From Curtobacterium poinsettiae (GTDB lineage: Bacteria > Actinomycetota > Actinomycetes > Actinomycetales > Microbacteriaceae), in the NCBI RefSeq assembly GCF_025677645.1, contig NZ_CP106879.1, positions 3,472,001-3,536,000 of the forward strand: DNA of 64,000 nt. The letters are read 5' to 3'. Made by a program: the position numbers and the translations under genes. Each line of letters begins with the position of its first letter. Positions within the stretch are counted from its first letter, which is position 1. The notes beneath the pieces are model-generated. The model saw nothing but the letters and a program-made list of their open reading frames with translations, was not told the DNA's origin and did no database searches. Positions 46,101 to 54,420 of the stretch are shown here, one piece after another.

Positions 46101-48725
46101 CCACCGGGGCAGATCGACGTCGACGCCGTCGACGACACCGGGGTGACGCTCCGCGCCACCGGTGCGGCCGTCGCCCTGCTCGCGCTGCTGCAGAGCGCCC
46201 CGGCGAGCGTCGGGCTCGACGAGGTGCAGCCGGCCCACGAGATCACCCGGACACTGGCCTCCGGTGCGATGAGCCACGGTGCGCTCGTCGCCACCGCCCA
46301 CGAGGCCGTCGCGCACGGCACGAACATGGTCGGCGGCATGTCGAACAGCGGTGAGGGCGGCGAGCACCACTCCCGGTACGGCACCATCCGCGGCTCGCGC
46401 ATCAAGCAGTTCGCCTCGGGCCGCTTCGGCATCTGGGCCGGCTACCTCGCCGACCCCATGCTCGAGGAGCTCGAGATCAAGATCGGCCAGGGCGCGAAGC
46501 CCGGCGAGGGTGGCCAGCTGCCCGCACCCAAGGTCACGGTGGACATCGCCGCGGCCCGTGGTGGCACGCCGGGCGTCGAGCTGATCTCGCCGCCGCCGCA
46601 CCACGACACGTACTCGATCGAGGACCTCGCGCAGCTCATCCACGACTGCAAGGCCGCTCGTGTCCGGGTGATCGTGAAGCTCGTCTCGTCCGAGGGCATC
46701 GGCACGATCGCGGTCGGCGTCGCGAAGGCCGGGGCCGACGTGATCAACGTCGCGGGCAACACCGGCGGCACCGGCGCCGCGGCGGTCACCAGCCTGAAGT
46801 ACGCCGGCCGCTCCGCGGAGATCGGCGTCGCAGAGGTGCACCAGGCCCTGGTCGCGAACGGCCTGCGCCAGAAGGTCACGCTCCGCTGCTCGGGTGCGCA
46901 CCAGACCGGCAGCGACGTCGTCACGAGCGCCCTGCTCGGCGGCGACAGCTTCGAGTTCGGCACGACCGCGCTCATGATGCTCGGCTGCGTGATGGCGAAG
47001 AACTGCAACGTGAAGTGCCCGGCGGGCCTGACCACGAACGCCGAGGCGTTCGAGGGCGACCCCCGCGCGCTCGCGCAGTACCTGCTCAACATCGCCCACG
47101 ACGTGCGGCAGATCCTGGCCCGTCTCGGCCTGCGCTCCCTGCGCGAGGCGCGCGGCCGGACCGACCTGCTGCAGCTCCTGGACCACCCGGCCAGCGTGGG
47201 CCGGCTCGACGCCCGCGCCCTGCTCGCCCAGGTGCCCGAGAAGATCGTCGCGGACCCGGAGTACCTGGAGAAGGACTTCCACACCGACGACGCCCTGCTC
47301 GAGCGCGTCCGCACCGCGCTCGTCGACCACGCGCAGGAGCACGTACTCGTGCACGGCGTGCTGCTCGGCAACGCCGACAAGTCGGTCGGCGGCCAGCTCG
47401 GCATCGACCTCGAGCGCCTGCTCAACCACGAGCTCGGCGCCGAGGACGTCCAGGGCCTGCCCGCCGTGACGACGGACGACCGCGGACGCCGCCGGCTGGT
47501 GGACGGCGCGGTCACGATCCGCACGCAGGGCTCGGCAGGGCAGTCCTACGGCGTCTTCAACAACGACGGCGTCGTGCTCGAGCACACCGGCACCGCGAAC
47601 GACGGCGTCGGCAAGAGCCAGAGCGGCGGACGGATCATCGTCCGCGCCCCCGGTGGCGGCAGCGCCGAACAGGGCGGCAACGTGCTGGTCGGCAACTTCG
47701 CGCTGTTCGGGGCGACCGGTGGACGCACCTTCGTCGAGGGCGAAGCCGGTGACCGGTTCGCCGTCCGCAACTCCGGTGCGACCGCCGTCGTCGAGGGCGT
47801 GGGCGACTTCGGCTGCGAGTACATGACCGGTGGCGCCGTCTTCAACCTCGGCGCGTTCGGCAAGGGCCTCGGCAACGGCATGTCCGGCGGGTTCCTGTAC
47901 CAGTACGACCCGTCCGGCCAGGTCGCCGAGCGGGCCAGCACGGATTCGCTCCTGGTGTTCCCCGTCACCGACACCGAGCGCGGTGCCTTCCACGAGTCCG
48001 CCGCACGCCTGCTGCTCGAGTGGCACCTCGAGGCGACCGGTTCGGCCCTGGCCGAGCGGCTGCTCGCCGAGTGGGACACCGCCCGAGCGCACGTGTACGT
48101 CGGCATGCCGCGTGCCCTGCTGCTCACGCAGGACGCCGGCGAGATCCTCGCGGCGGCGACCAGGCCCGACCTCCTCGACGAGCTCGCGACCTCGATCGCC
48201 ACCGACAAGCTCCGCGCGTTCAAGCTCGACTACCGCGACCAGCGCACGGTGCTCGACGGCCGTGCCCCGGCGCTCGGCGACCAGGGCGAGGACATGTTCT
48301 CGCTGCTGTCGTCGTACACGGTGCTCGGGGTCGCCCAGGACGTCGCCCTCGAGCGCGTCCCGGGTGCGTTCGGTGCCGCCGACCCGCGGGTCGCCGAGGC
48401 CGTCAAGAACCTCGTGCTCACCGAGGACTTCTCCGTCAAGCAGCGCGTCGTGAAGTACCTGCGCGGCACGCTCGACCGGTTCGCCGACGACCAGCTCGCG
48501 ACCCTCATCGCGATCAAGCGGCTCGACGACTACAAGCGCGCGCTCACGCAGCGGAACAACCGCAGCATGGACGCGCCGGGCACCACGGGGTGGATCATGC
48601 ACCAGAACGCCAAGAACGACGGTCGCGTCCGCGAGGCCCGCTTCGACGAGCTGCTCGCCACCGCGGCGCTCGAGGACATCGCCCGCCGTGCACCGCAGGC
48701 ACCGACCGAGGCGGTGACCGCGTGA
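43108..48725 (+). pseudogene. gltB: Glutamate synthase large-subunit-like protein, frameshifted, with long C-terminal extension
   Basis: Two frames join into one protein of about 1872 residues if one G is added to the GGGG run at 46106-46109. The order is: 33-residue propeptide; Cys34 (SDCGVGFIT) as class II glutamine amidotransferase nucleophile; HNGELNT; the central domain; the FMN domain (LASGAMSHGAL, GEGGEHHSRYG); a C-x5-C-x3-C iron-sulfur motif near residue 1292; and GXGXG repeats (about residues 1475-1600). About 270 further residues follow, where usual GltB ends sooner (whole protein typically about 1500). It makes glutamate from glutamine and 2-oxoglutarate. The next gene is a diflavin reductase, not gltD. 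Confidence 0.82.
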
Positions 48726-50512
48726 GCCTGCTCCCCCCGACCGGGTCGCTGATCCCCGTCGACGCACCGTTCTCGGCCGCCCAGGAGTCCTGGCTCGCCG
48801 GGTTCATCGCGGGCATCGCCGCCGCCGGCAAGAAGGTCGCAGCCAGCGCGCCCACGACGACGATCGACGTGCTCTTCGGCACCCAGACCGGCAACGCCGA
48901 GTTCCTGGCCGACGAGCTCGTCGCCGGCGCGAAGGCCCGCGGACTCGGCGGTCGTGCCAGTGCGCTCGACGCCGTCACCCCCGAGCAGCTGGCCGAGATG
49001 TCGCACGTGCTCGTCGTCACCTCGACCTACGGCGAGGGCGAGATGCCCGACAACGCCGGGCTGTTCTGGGACGCCGTCCAGGCGAGCACCGTGCCGCGGC
49101 TCGAGGGGCTGCAGTACGCCGTCCTCGGACTCGGCGACACGAGCTACGACGAGTTCTGCCAGGCCGGCAAGCTCCTCGACACCCGGTTCGAGCAGCTCGG
49201 CGCGACCCGCATCCACGACCGTGTCGACTGCGACGTCGACTTCGAGGACCCGGCCGCACTGTGGACCGCGGCGGTCCTCGACCGCCTCGCCGCCGAGGCC
49301 GGCGCGACAGCTGCACCCGGCGCGACCCCGGGCGGTGGTGCCGGCGACGGTGCCGGCGCGACCGGCGGGGCGGGCGCGAGCCGTGCCTCCCGGCCGGGGT
49401 CGCAGTGGAACAAGCGCAACCCGTACCCGTCGCGCCTGGTCGAGAACCGGCTGCTCTCCTCGCCGCGCAGCGCGAAGGAGATCCGGCACTACGAGTTCGA
49501 CCTCGGCGACTCGGGCATCGAGTACGCGGCCGGCGACGCCCTGGCGGTCGTGCCGGTGAACGACGAGGTCTTCGTGGCCGACCTGCTCGAGCAGGTCGGC
49601 GCGAACGGCGGCGAGGCGTTCGACGGCCGGCCGATCACCGAGGTCCTGCGGACCGACCGTGAGATCCGGACGCCCTCGAAGGACCTGATCGCCGACCTGG
49701 TGCAGCGCGCGCCGTCGAGCGAGCTCGCGGCCGTCGTGGCGCACGGCGACAAGCACGAGCTGGACCGCTGGCTCTGGGGACGCGACGTCCTCGACCTGCT
49801 CCGCGACGCCGGCCCGGCCGCCCCGGGACTCGACGAGCTGCTGCCGAACCTGCGGCCGCTGCAGGCGCGCCAGTACTCGATCTCGTCGAGCCCGCTGGCG
49901 CACCCGGACCGCATCCACCTGACCATCGCGTCGGTGCGCTACGGCGACCCGCACCGGATGTACGCCGGCGTCGCGTCGACGTTCCTGGCCGACCGGGTCG
50001 ACCCGGACGGCACCGTCGACGTCTACCTGCAGCCGAACGTGTCGTTCGGGGTGCCGGCGGACGAGTCGGCCCCGATGATCATGATCGGACCGGGCACGGG
50101 GGTCGCGCCGTTCCGCGGGTTCCTGCACGAGCGCGCGGTGTCCGGCGCGACGGGGCGCAACTGGCTGTTCTTCGGCGACCAGCACCGGGACACCGACTTC
50201 GTGTACCAGGACGAGCTCACCGAGCTGCAGGAGCAGGGTGTGCTCGACCGCCTCGACCTGGCGTTCTCGCGCGACCAGGCCGAGAAGGTCTACGTGCAGA
50301 CGCGGATGCTCGAGCGCTCGGCGGAGCTGTTCGCCTGGCTCGAGGACGGCGCCCACCTGTACGTGTGCGGCGACGCCTCACGCATGGCGAAGGACGTCGA
50401 GGCCGCACTGCTCCAGGTGATCCGGACCGGACGCGGGCGCGGCGAGGACGACGCGCAGGCCTACCTGGCGGACCTGCGTCGCGCGAAGCGGTACGTGCGC
50501 GACGTCTACTGA
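48722..50512 (+). CDS. CysJ-type NADPH diflavin reductase
   Basis: 596 residues. The flavodoxin domain (FMN) starts IDVLFGTQTGNAEFLADEL (about residue 48) and contains STYGEGEMPDNAGLFW. After an Ala/Gly linker, the FAD/NADPH reductase has RQYSISSSP (FAD), GPGTGVAPFRGFLHERA and YVCGDASRMAKDVE (NADPH), and ends in tyrosine. This is the CysJ/cytochrome P450 reductase architecture that passes hydride from NADPH to FAD, then FMN, then an acceptor. The GTG start overlaps the gltB-like stop (GTGA), so the pair is coupled. No sulfite reductase hemoprotein gene is nearby, so the likely acceptor is the gltB-like product (inference). Confidence 0.85.
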   Translation: MSLLPPTGSLIPVDAPFSAAQESWLAGFIAGIAAAGKKVAASAPTTTIDVLFGTQTGNAEFLADELVAGAKARGLGGRASALDAVTPEQLAEMSHVLVVTSTYGEGEMPDNAGLFWDAVQASTVPRLEGLQYAVLGLGDTSYDEFCQAGKLLDTRFEQLGATRIHDRVDCDVDFEDPAALWTAAVLDRLAAEAGATAAPGATPGGGAGDGAGATGGAGASRASRPGSQWNKRNPYPSRLVENRLLSSPRSAKEIRHYEFDLGDSGIEYAAGDALAVVPVNDEVFVADLLEQVGANGGEAFDGRPITEVLRTDREIRTPSKDLIADLVQRAPSSELAAVVAHGDKHELDRWLWGRDVLDLLRDAGPAAPGLDELLPNLRPLQARQYSISSSPLAHPDRIHLTIASVRYGDPHRMYAGVASTFLADRVDPDGTVDVYLQPNVSFGVPADESAPMIMIGPGTGVAPFRGFLHERAVSGATGRNWLFFGDQHRDTDFVYQDELTELQEQGVLDRLDLAFSRDQAEKVYVQTRMLERSAELFAWLEDGAHLYVCGDASRMAKDVEAALLQVIRTGRGRGEDDAQAYLADLRRAKRYVRDVY

Positions 50513-50995
50513 GCCGCACACGGCGTGCGGCCCGCGTGACGGCGGAGCCCCGTGCGGGTGCGACGGCGGCTCTGCACGCAGGCCTGATGAGTCCGCCCCG
50601 GCCACGGAACCCGAATCCGATGGCCGGGGCGGTCCCGGAGGAGCGCCGGTCGATGGGGGCGGACCGGCGGGCCCTGCAGTGTGACGCACGCGTCGTCGAC
50701 GCACAGCGTCGGTGATGCGTGCAGCGAGTCCCCTGATCCGGGACTCGCGTCCCTCGCGATTCTCGGCGACCGGTGGTTGGTCGGCACCGGACTCGCTGTG
50801 CGTCACGGACTGTTCGGGTTCCCCTCCTGCCGCGGACTCTGTCAACACCGGAGCCCGAGCAGACCGGTGCGGGGGACGACAGCCGACCGCGGTACGGAAA
50901 CGGTACGACGGTGGAGAGTCCGAGCGGAACCCGTTGACCGGGACCAGCGCACGTGCTACCGCGCCGGGACCAGCGCACGTGCTACCGCGCCGGGA
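50513..50995. other. Non-coding gap with hairpins and a 26-bp tandem repeat
   Basis: This 483-bp gap lies between convergent genes and shows no convincing gene. It holds a 12-bp stem at 50593-50632, a 9-bp stem GCGAGTCCC/GGGACTCGC at 50724-50748, and a tandem repeat from 50940. Confidence 0.6.
50593..50632. terminator. Terminator-like stem after the diflavin reductase gene
   Basis: CCGCCCCGGCCA (50593-50604) pairs perfectly with TGGCCGGGGCGG (50621-50632), loop 16 nt, about 80 bp after the reductase stop. Confidence 0.6.
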
Positions 50996-51010
50996 TCAGC
51001 GCGCAGTGCT
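50940..51010. repeat. 26-bp tandem repeat abutting the DUF7882 gene end
   Basis: The unit begins GGGACCAGCGCACGTGCT and is present exactly at 50940-50965 and 50966-50991. A degenerate third unit from 50992 includes the stop codon of the DUF7882 gene (50996), so the array seems to have grown from the gene's 3' end. Confidence 0.75.
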
Positions 51011-51391
51011 CCCGCTCGGTGTCCCCGAGGCGTCGTCCGCGTCGCCGGGCGCCACCGCCCGCGACCACGCGGAGTCGGCCGCCGTGCTGGTGTCCTGCGG
51101 CTCCGGGGTCAGCACGAGCCCGGACCCCGAGGTGGCCGAGGCGTAGAGGTCCTCGAGCCAACTGCGGTTGATCGACGGCACCCGGCTGCCGGTGAACTTG
51201 AAGTGCAGGCTCACGTTGGGGTTCAGCCAGATCGTGCTGCGACCGTTGCCGTGGACGACGTCGTCCTTCCACGAGAACGCGAAGCGGTGATCGCGCCGGA
51301 GCATGTTGACGATGACGATCTGCAGGTGCGTGAGCGCGCGGTCGTCGATCCGCAGGTCGAGCGGTCGGCCGTCGTAGATGAGCTGCCCCAT
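50996..51391 (-). CDS. DUF7882 family small protein (often mislabelled ATP-dependent DNA ligase)
   Basis: 131 residues. MGQLIYDGRPLDLRIDDRALTHLQIVIVNMLRRDHRFAFSWKDD followed by RSTIWLNPNVSLHFKFTGSRVPSINRSWLEDL is the signature of a small family common in Microbacteriaceae. The function is unknown: databases sometimes label it DNA ligase, but no ligase motif (KxDG) is present. The C-terminal 45 residues are low-complexity (Ser/Ala/Asp). The start is ATG 51391 with AAGGAG close upstream. It lies 8 nt after the hydrolase stop and is probably co-transcribed with it. Confidence 0.72.
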   Translation of the reverse strand: MGQLIYDGRPLDLRIDDRALTHLQIVIVNMLRRDHRFAFSWKDDVVHGNGRSTIWLNPNVSLHFKFTGSRVPSINRSWLEDLYASATSGSGLVLTPEPQDTSTAADSAWSRAVAPGDADDASGTPSGSTAR

Positions 51392-51399
51392 GGCTCCTT

Positions 51400-52590
51400 C
51401 TACTCCTGTGTTCCGGTGTGCGCGAGACCGGACGCCCAGTTCGTGATGGTGCGGTCGAACCAGACGGCGTCGACGTTGCGCTCCCAGGCGTGCTCGGCGG
51501 GTTCGCTGACCGCCAGTGTGACCGTGCCGGGGTGGGCGTCGGCGAACTCCTGACTGGCCGAGAACGGCACCGTGGTGTCCCCGGTGGAGTGGATGAGCAG
51601 GGTCGGGGGCAGCCGCCGCGGCGCACGCAACCAGGACAGCTCCCGCACGTCGACCGGCGAGCGCAGCCCCACCAGCCGGCAGAGGACCGGCGTCGCCATC
51701 GCCCCGAGGGCAGCGCCCACCACGGGGCCCGGCAGCCCCGCGCGACGGGCCTGGGACCGGACGGTGACGGCCCAGTCCAGTGCCGGGGCGACGAGCACGA
51801 TCCCGACCACGCGGTCGCGGTGCACCGAACGGGCGAGGAGCTCGTGTGTGATCGTCGCGCCCATCGACCACCCCACGATGACGAGCCGTTCGGCCCCGTT
51901 CGCGACGGCGTGGTCGAGCGCCACCTCGACGTCCGCCCACTCGCGCGTGCCGAGGTGCGAGGCCCGGCCCTCCCACGGGGCCTCGCCGTCGCCACGGAAC
52001 GACGGGACGACCGAGGTCCAGCCGAGCTCGAGCGCCGCGGGGACGGTCCGGAGCGCGGTGACCCGGGTCGTCCGGATCCCGTGCACGTGGACGGCCCAGG
52101 TCCGGGCGGCCGCAGGATCGGCACCCTGCGCAGCCCCGCGGTCCGGGCGTGCAGCACCGTCCGGCCCGGGCCGCACCACCCACGCGGGCGCCGGCCCCAC
52201 CGGCGTCGGCAGCGACACCTCGGACCAGTCGACGTCCATCGCCGCCGGGTCCGGGTACACGTGCCCGCTCCACCGCACCCGCGACGACACCGCGCCGGTC
52301 GTCCGCACCACGGCCCGGCGCACGAACCCGGCGGCTTCGTCGACCTCGAGCACCGGCCCGACGGTGGTGTGCCCCGGGCCGTCGTGCCACAGCCCGTACT
52401 CCCCCGGCCGCACGGTGTCGTCGGTGATCGGCAGCCGCACGGAGTCCGCGTCGGACTCGATCACGGGCGTCCACCGATGGCCACCCGGCAGCACGATCCT
52501 GCCGACGACCTTCCGCAGGACGACCAGGACCGCCAGGGACACCGCCGCCAGCACCACGAGCGCTCCGAGCACCCACCACACGATCGTCAC
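51400..52590 (-). CDS. Membrane-anchored alpha/beta-hydrolase
   Basis: 396 residues. An N-terminal transmembrane anchor (VLGALVVLAAVSLAVLVVL) is followed by about 140 residues of accessory region. The hydrolase core then has VHVHGIRTTRV (oxyanion region), LVIVGWSMGATITHELL (GxSxG; Ser about residue 245), LLIHSTGDTTVPF (acid) and EHAWERN (His). The active site probably faces outside or lies at the membrane. GTG 52590 has GGAGG with 8 nt spacing and lies 4 nt after the upstream gene's stop. Substrate unknown. Confidence 0.75.
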   Translation of the reverse strand: MTIVWWVLGALVVLAAVSLAVLVVLRKVVGRIVLPGGHRWTPVIESDADSVRLPITDDTVRPGEYGLWHDGPGHTTVGPVLEVDEAAGFVRRAVVRTTGAVSSRVRWSGHVYPDPAAMDVDWSEVSLPTPVGPAPAWVVRPGPDGAARPDRGAAQGADPAAARTWAVHVHGIRTTRVTALRTVPAALELGWTSVVPSFRGDGEAPWEGRASHLGTREWADVEVALDHAVANGAERLVIVGWSMGATITHELLARSVHRDRVVGIVLVAPALDWAVTVRSQARRAGLPGPVVGAALGAMATPVLCRLVGLRSPVDVRELSWLRAPRRLPPTLLIHSTGDTTVPFSASQEFADAHPGTVTLAVSEPAEHAWERNVDAVWFDRTITNWASGLAHTGTQE

Positions 52591-52594
52591 GCCG

Positions 52595-53500
52595 TCATCC
52601 TCCGAGGTTCCGGGTCAGGGTCCGTTCCGCCGACCGCACCTGCGCGAGTTCGGCGTCGTCGAGGGTCCGTCCCTGCACCTCGGCGTCGCGGATCGCGATG
52701 ACCAGGTCGTAGGTCCGGGCCTGCGGGTCCCCCGGCCGCTCGACCGCCCGCACCGCGTGCCGACGGGCGATGCGGCGCAGGCGTCGGTGGTGCGCGCGGT
52801 GGCGCAGGTCACGGCCCCACCGCCGGAACGTCAGCGAGGCCATCGCCACGACGATGAGCACGATGCCGAGGTAGAACGGCGGGTCGAAGGCCAGGCGCAG
52901 TCCGTCCCGCACCCCGGCCGGGAAGAGTCCGAAGTGGTCGGCGGTGAGCGAGACGACCTCGTCGACGCTCGCCACGACGACCAGGGCGAGCCCGACGCGG
53001 AACACCACGAGCGCCACCGGGTTCTGCAGCACGCCGCGGCGCAGTGTCGTCGCGGCGATCAGTCCCACGCCCACCATGTACACGGTCGCGTAGAGCCACA
53101 TCGGGGTCTGCTCGATCTCACGCACGATGAAGTGGAAGTCGGTCCCGCCACGCTCCTCGACCAGCAGGAACGGCACCGTGAACGCCACGACCACGAGGAG
53201 CAGCGCCACCGGCCGTGCCAGCAGTGGGCGCTCCGGCAGGTCGTCCGTGCTCGCGCGCAGCATCAGCCAGAACGCGACGGTCGCGCAGACGTTCTGCACC
53301 AGGTTGATGAGGTTCGAGCCGCCCAGGGCACCGTCGAGCACCGGCTGCGGCACGACGCTGCCGAGGGTCAGGAGCCCGAGCGCCCCGACGCCGGTGGCGC
53401 CCCAGGCAGCCCGACCACGGGGGTTCCGCAGCACGTACGGCGTGCGGGCGAGGAAGATCAGCGCCGCGAACCAGAAGGCCGCGGCGTGCAGGACGGCCAT
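52595..53500 (-). CDS. MAB_1171c-like multi-span membrane protein
   Basis: 301 residues and about seven transmembrane segments (from AAAFWFAALIFLA to FYLGIVLIVVAMASLTF). A basic cytoplasmic C-terminal domain of about 75 residues follows (RHRAHHRRLRRIARRH, EVQGRTLDDAELAQVRSAERTL). The layout fits the MAB_1171c 'putative transporter' family, which in Actinobacteria sits next to small HEXXH peptidases as here. The function is not established. Its ATG overlaps the stop of the peptidase gene by 1 nt, so the two are coupled. Confidence 0.65.
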   Translation of the reverse strand: MAVLHAAAFWFAALIFLARTPYVLRNPRGRAAWGATGVGALGLLTLGSVVPQPVLDGALGGSNLINLVQNVCATVAFWLMLRASTDDLPERPLLARPVALLLVVVAFTVPFLLVEERGGTDFHFIVREIEQTPMWLYATVYMVGVGLIAATTLRRGVLQNPVALVVFRVGLALVVVASVDEVVSLTADHFGLFPAGVRDGLRLAFDPPFYLGIVLIVVAMASLTFRRWGRDLRHRAHHRRLRRIARRHAVRAVERPGDPQARTYDLVIAIRDAEVQGRTLDDAELAQVRSAERTLTRNLGG

Positions 53501-53967
53501 CAGCCGTAGGCCCGCTCGTCCGCGCCCGTGGCCCCGGCGAGCAGGACGGTCGCGAGCTCGTAGGCGAACCGTTCGGCGAAGTGCTCGTCGTCGTCGGAGA
53601 TGCTCACGAGCCCGGAGTCGGCGTCGAGCGCGCGACGGCAGACGTGGCCCCCGGCGGCGAACTCGGCGACGGACGACCGGGTCGGTGTGCCGACGTCGCC
53701 GTGCACCAGGTGCCCGAGCTCGTGCAGCACGCAGTGCATGCGGTAGAGCGGCGGTGCGCCGGCCGGCACGAGCACCAGGTTCTCGTGCTCGAACTGCGAC
53801 ACGAGCGCGGTGAGCGGACCCCAGCTCGGCCCGTCGACGTCGACGACGCGCGTGGGCTTGCCGACCATCCGACCGACGCCGCTCACCACGTCGGACAGCT
53901 GCGGTGCACGAGGCAGGGTGGCCACGAGGGCACGGACGGCACCGGACGCACCCAGCTGCTCCGCCAT
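53500..53967 (-). CDS. ImmA/IrrE-like HEXXH metallopeptidase
   Basis: 155 residues. MHCVLHELGHLVHGD (about residues 78-92) holds the HExxH zinc motif (HELGH), and a downstream acidic stretch (DDEHFAERFAYELATVLL) supplies the third ligand region. This is the size and form of ImmA/IrrE-type peptidases, which in other systems cleave a repressor. There is no helix-turn-helix domain in this protein. ATG 53967 has GGAGG at about 4 nt spacing. It is coupled to the MAB_1171c-like membrane protein; the nearest regulator is the divergent ArsR gene. Confidence 0.75.
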   Translation of the reverse strand: MAEQLGASGAVRALVATLPRAPQLSDVVSGVGRMVGKPTRVVDVDGPSWGPLTALVSQFEHENLVLVPAGAPPLYRMHCVLHELGHLVHGDVGTPTRSSVAEFAAGGHVCRRALDADSGLVSISDDDEHFAERFAYELATVLLAGATGADERAYG

Positions 53968-54035
53968 CGCCCCTCCGATCTCCGCGGCAAGACTACCGGC
54001 AGGTCCCCCTTGCGGACGAGACCGGCCGGACGTAA

Positions 54036-54057
54036 CCTACAACCAAATGGTTGTAGG
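54036..54057. promoter_or_regulatory. Perfect ArsR-type operator over the start codon
   Basis: CCTACAACCA (54036-54045) and TGGTTGTAGG (54048-54057) are perfect 10-bp arms separated by AA. The centre falls on the ArsR start codon (54047), and the left arm overlaps a TAACCT -10 box (54033-54038). This is an ideal site for autorepression of a leaderless gene. Confidence 0.7.
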
Positions 54058-54420
54058 AATCGAACTGTCCGACGCCGAGGTCGACCGGGTGTTCCACGCA
54101 CTGGCCGATGCGACCCGTCGTGACATCGTCCGGCGCACGCTCGTCGGGTCCTCGTCCGTCAGCGAGCTCGCGGACGCCTACTCGATGTCGTTCGCCGCCG
54201 TCCAGAAGCACGTCGCCGTCCTCGAAGGAGCCGGACTCGTGAGCAAGGAGGCCCGCGGCCGCACCCGCATCGTGCGCGCCGAGCCGGAGCAGCTCGACCG
54301 GGTCCGTGCCCTCCTCGACGCCTACGGCCGCCTCTGGCACAGCCGCATGGACCGTCTGGGCGACCTGCTCGACGGCGAGGCGTCCGGACGCCCAGCACCA
54401 GACGACACCAGGAGCGATGA
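54047..54420 (+). CDS. ArsR family regulator (3' end uncertain)
   Basis: The N-terminal 100 residues are an ArsR-type winged helix: VDRVFHALADATRRDIVRRTLVGSSSVSELADAYSMSFAAVQKHVAVLEGAGLVSKEARGRTR. ATG 54047 has no ribosome-binding site and follows TAACCT, so it is leaderless. There is no in-frame stop until 55132, through the whole next gene. A TGA overlapping the SRPBCC start (54418-54420) is one frame off. The reported end assumes that stop is the natural one, which requires an indel near the 3' end; otherwise the protein is 361 residues with an implausible Arg/Pro-rich tail. Confidence 0.6.

Noticed and set aside
45402..48767. A 1121-codon reverse-strand open frame antisense to gltB
   Set aside because: Same reason: the sense strand encodes conserved FMN and GXGXG motifs, and the antisense product has none.
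48722..50512. Annotation as sulfite reductase flavoprotein cysJ
   Set aside because: The domain order fits CysJ, but no cysI or other sulfur-assimilation gene is adjacent, and it is coupled to a glutamate synthase-like gene; I left the symbol empty.
50506..50787. A 93-codon reverse-strand open frame in the gap after the diflavin reductase
   Set aside because: No ribosome-binding site or leaderless promoter, no domain, and it spans two hairpins.
50996..51391. ATP-dependent DNA ligase
   Set aside because: The 131-residue protein has no KxDG nucleotidyl-lysine motif or other ligase motif; that label is a database carry-over for this small family.
51418..53509. Long forward-strand frames over the hydrolase and membrane protein genes
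   Set aside because: The reverse-strand genes have GxSxG and transmembrane features and overlapping start/stop codons; the forward frames are low-complexity shadows.
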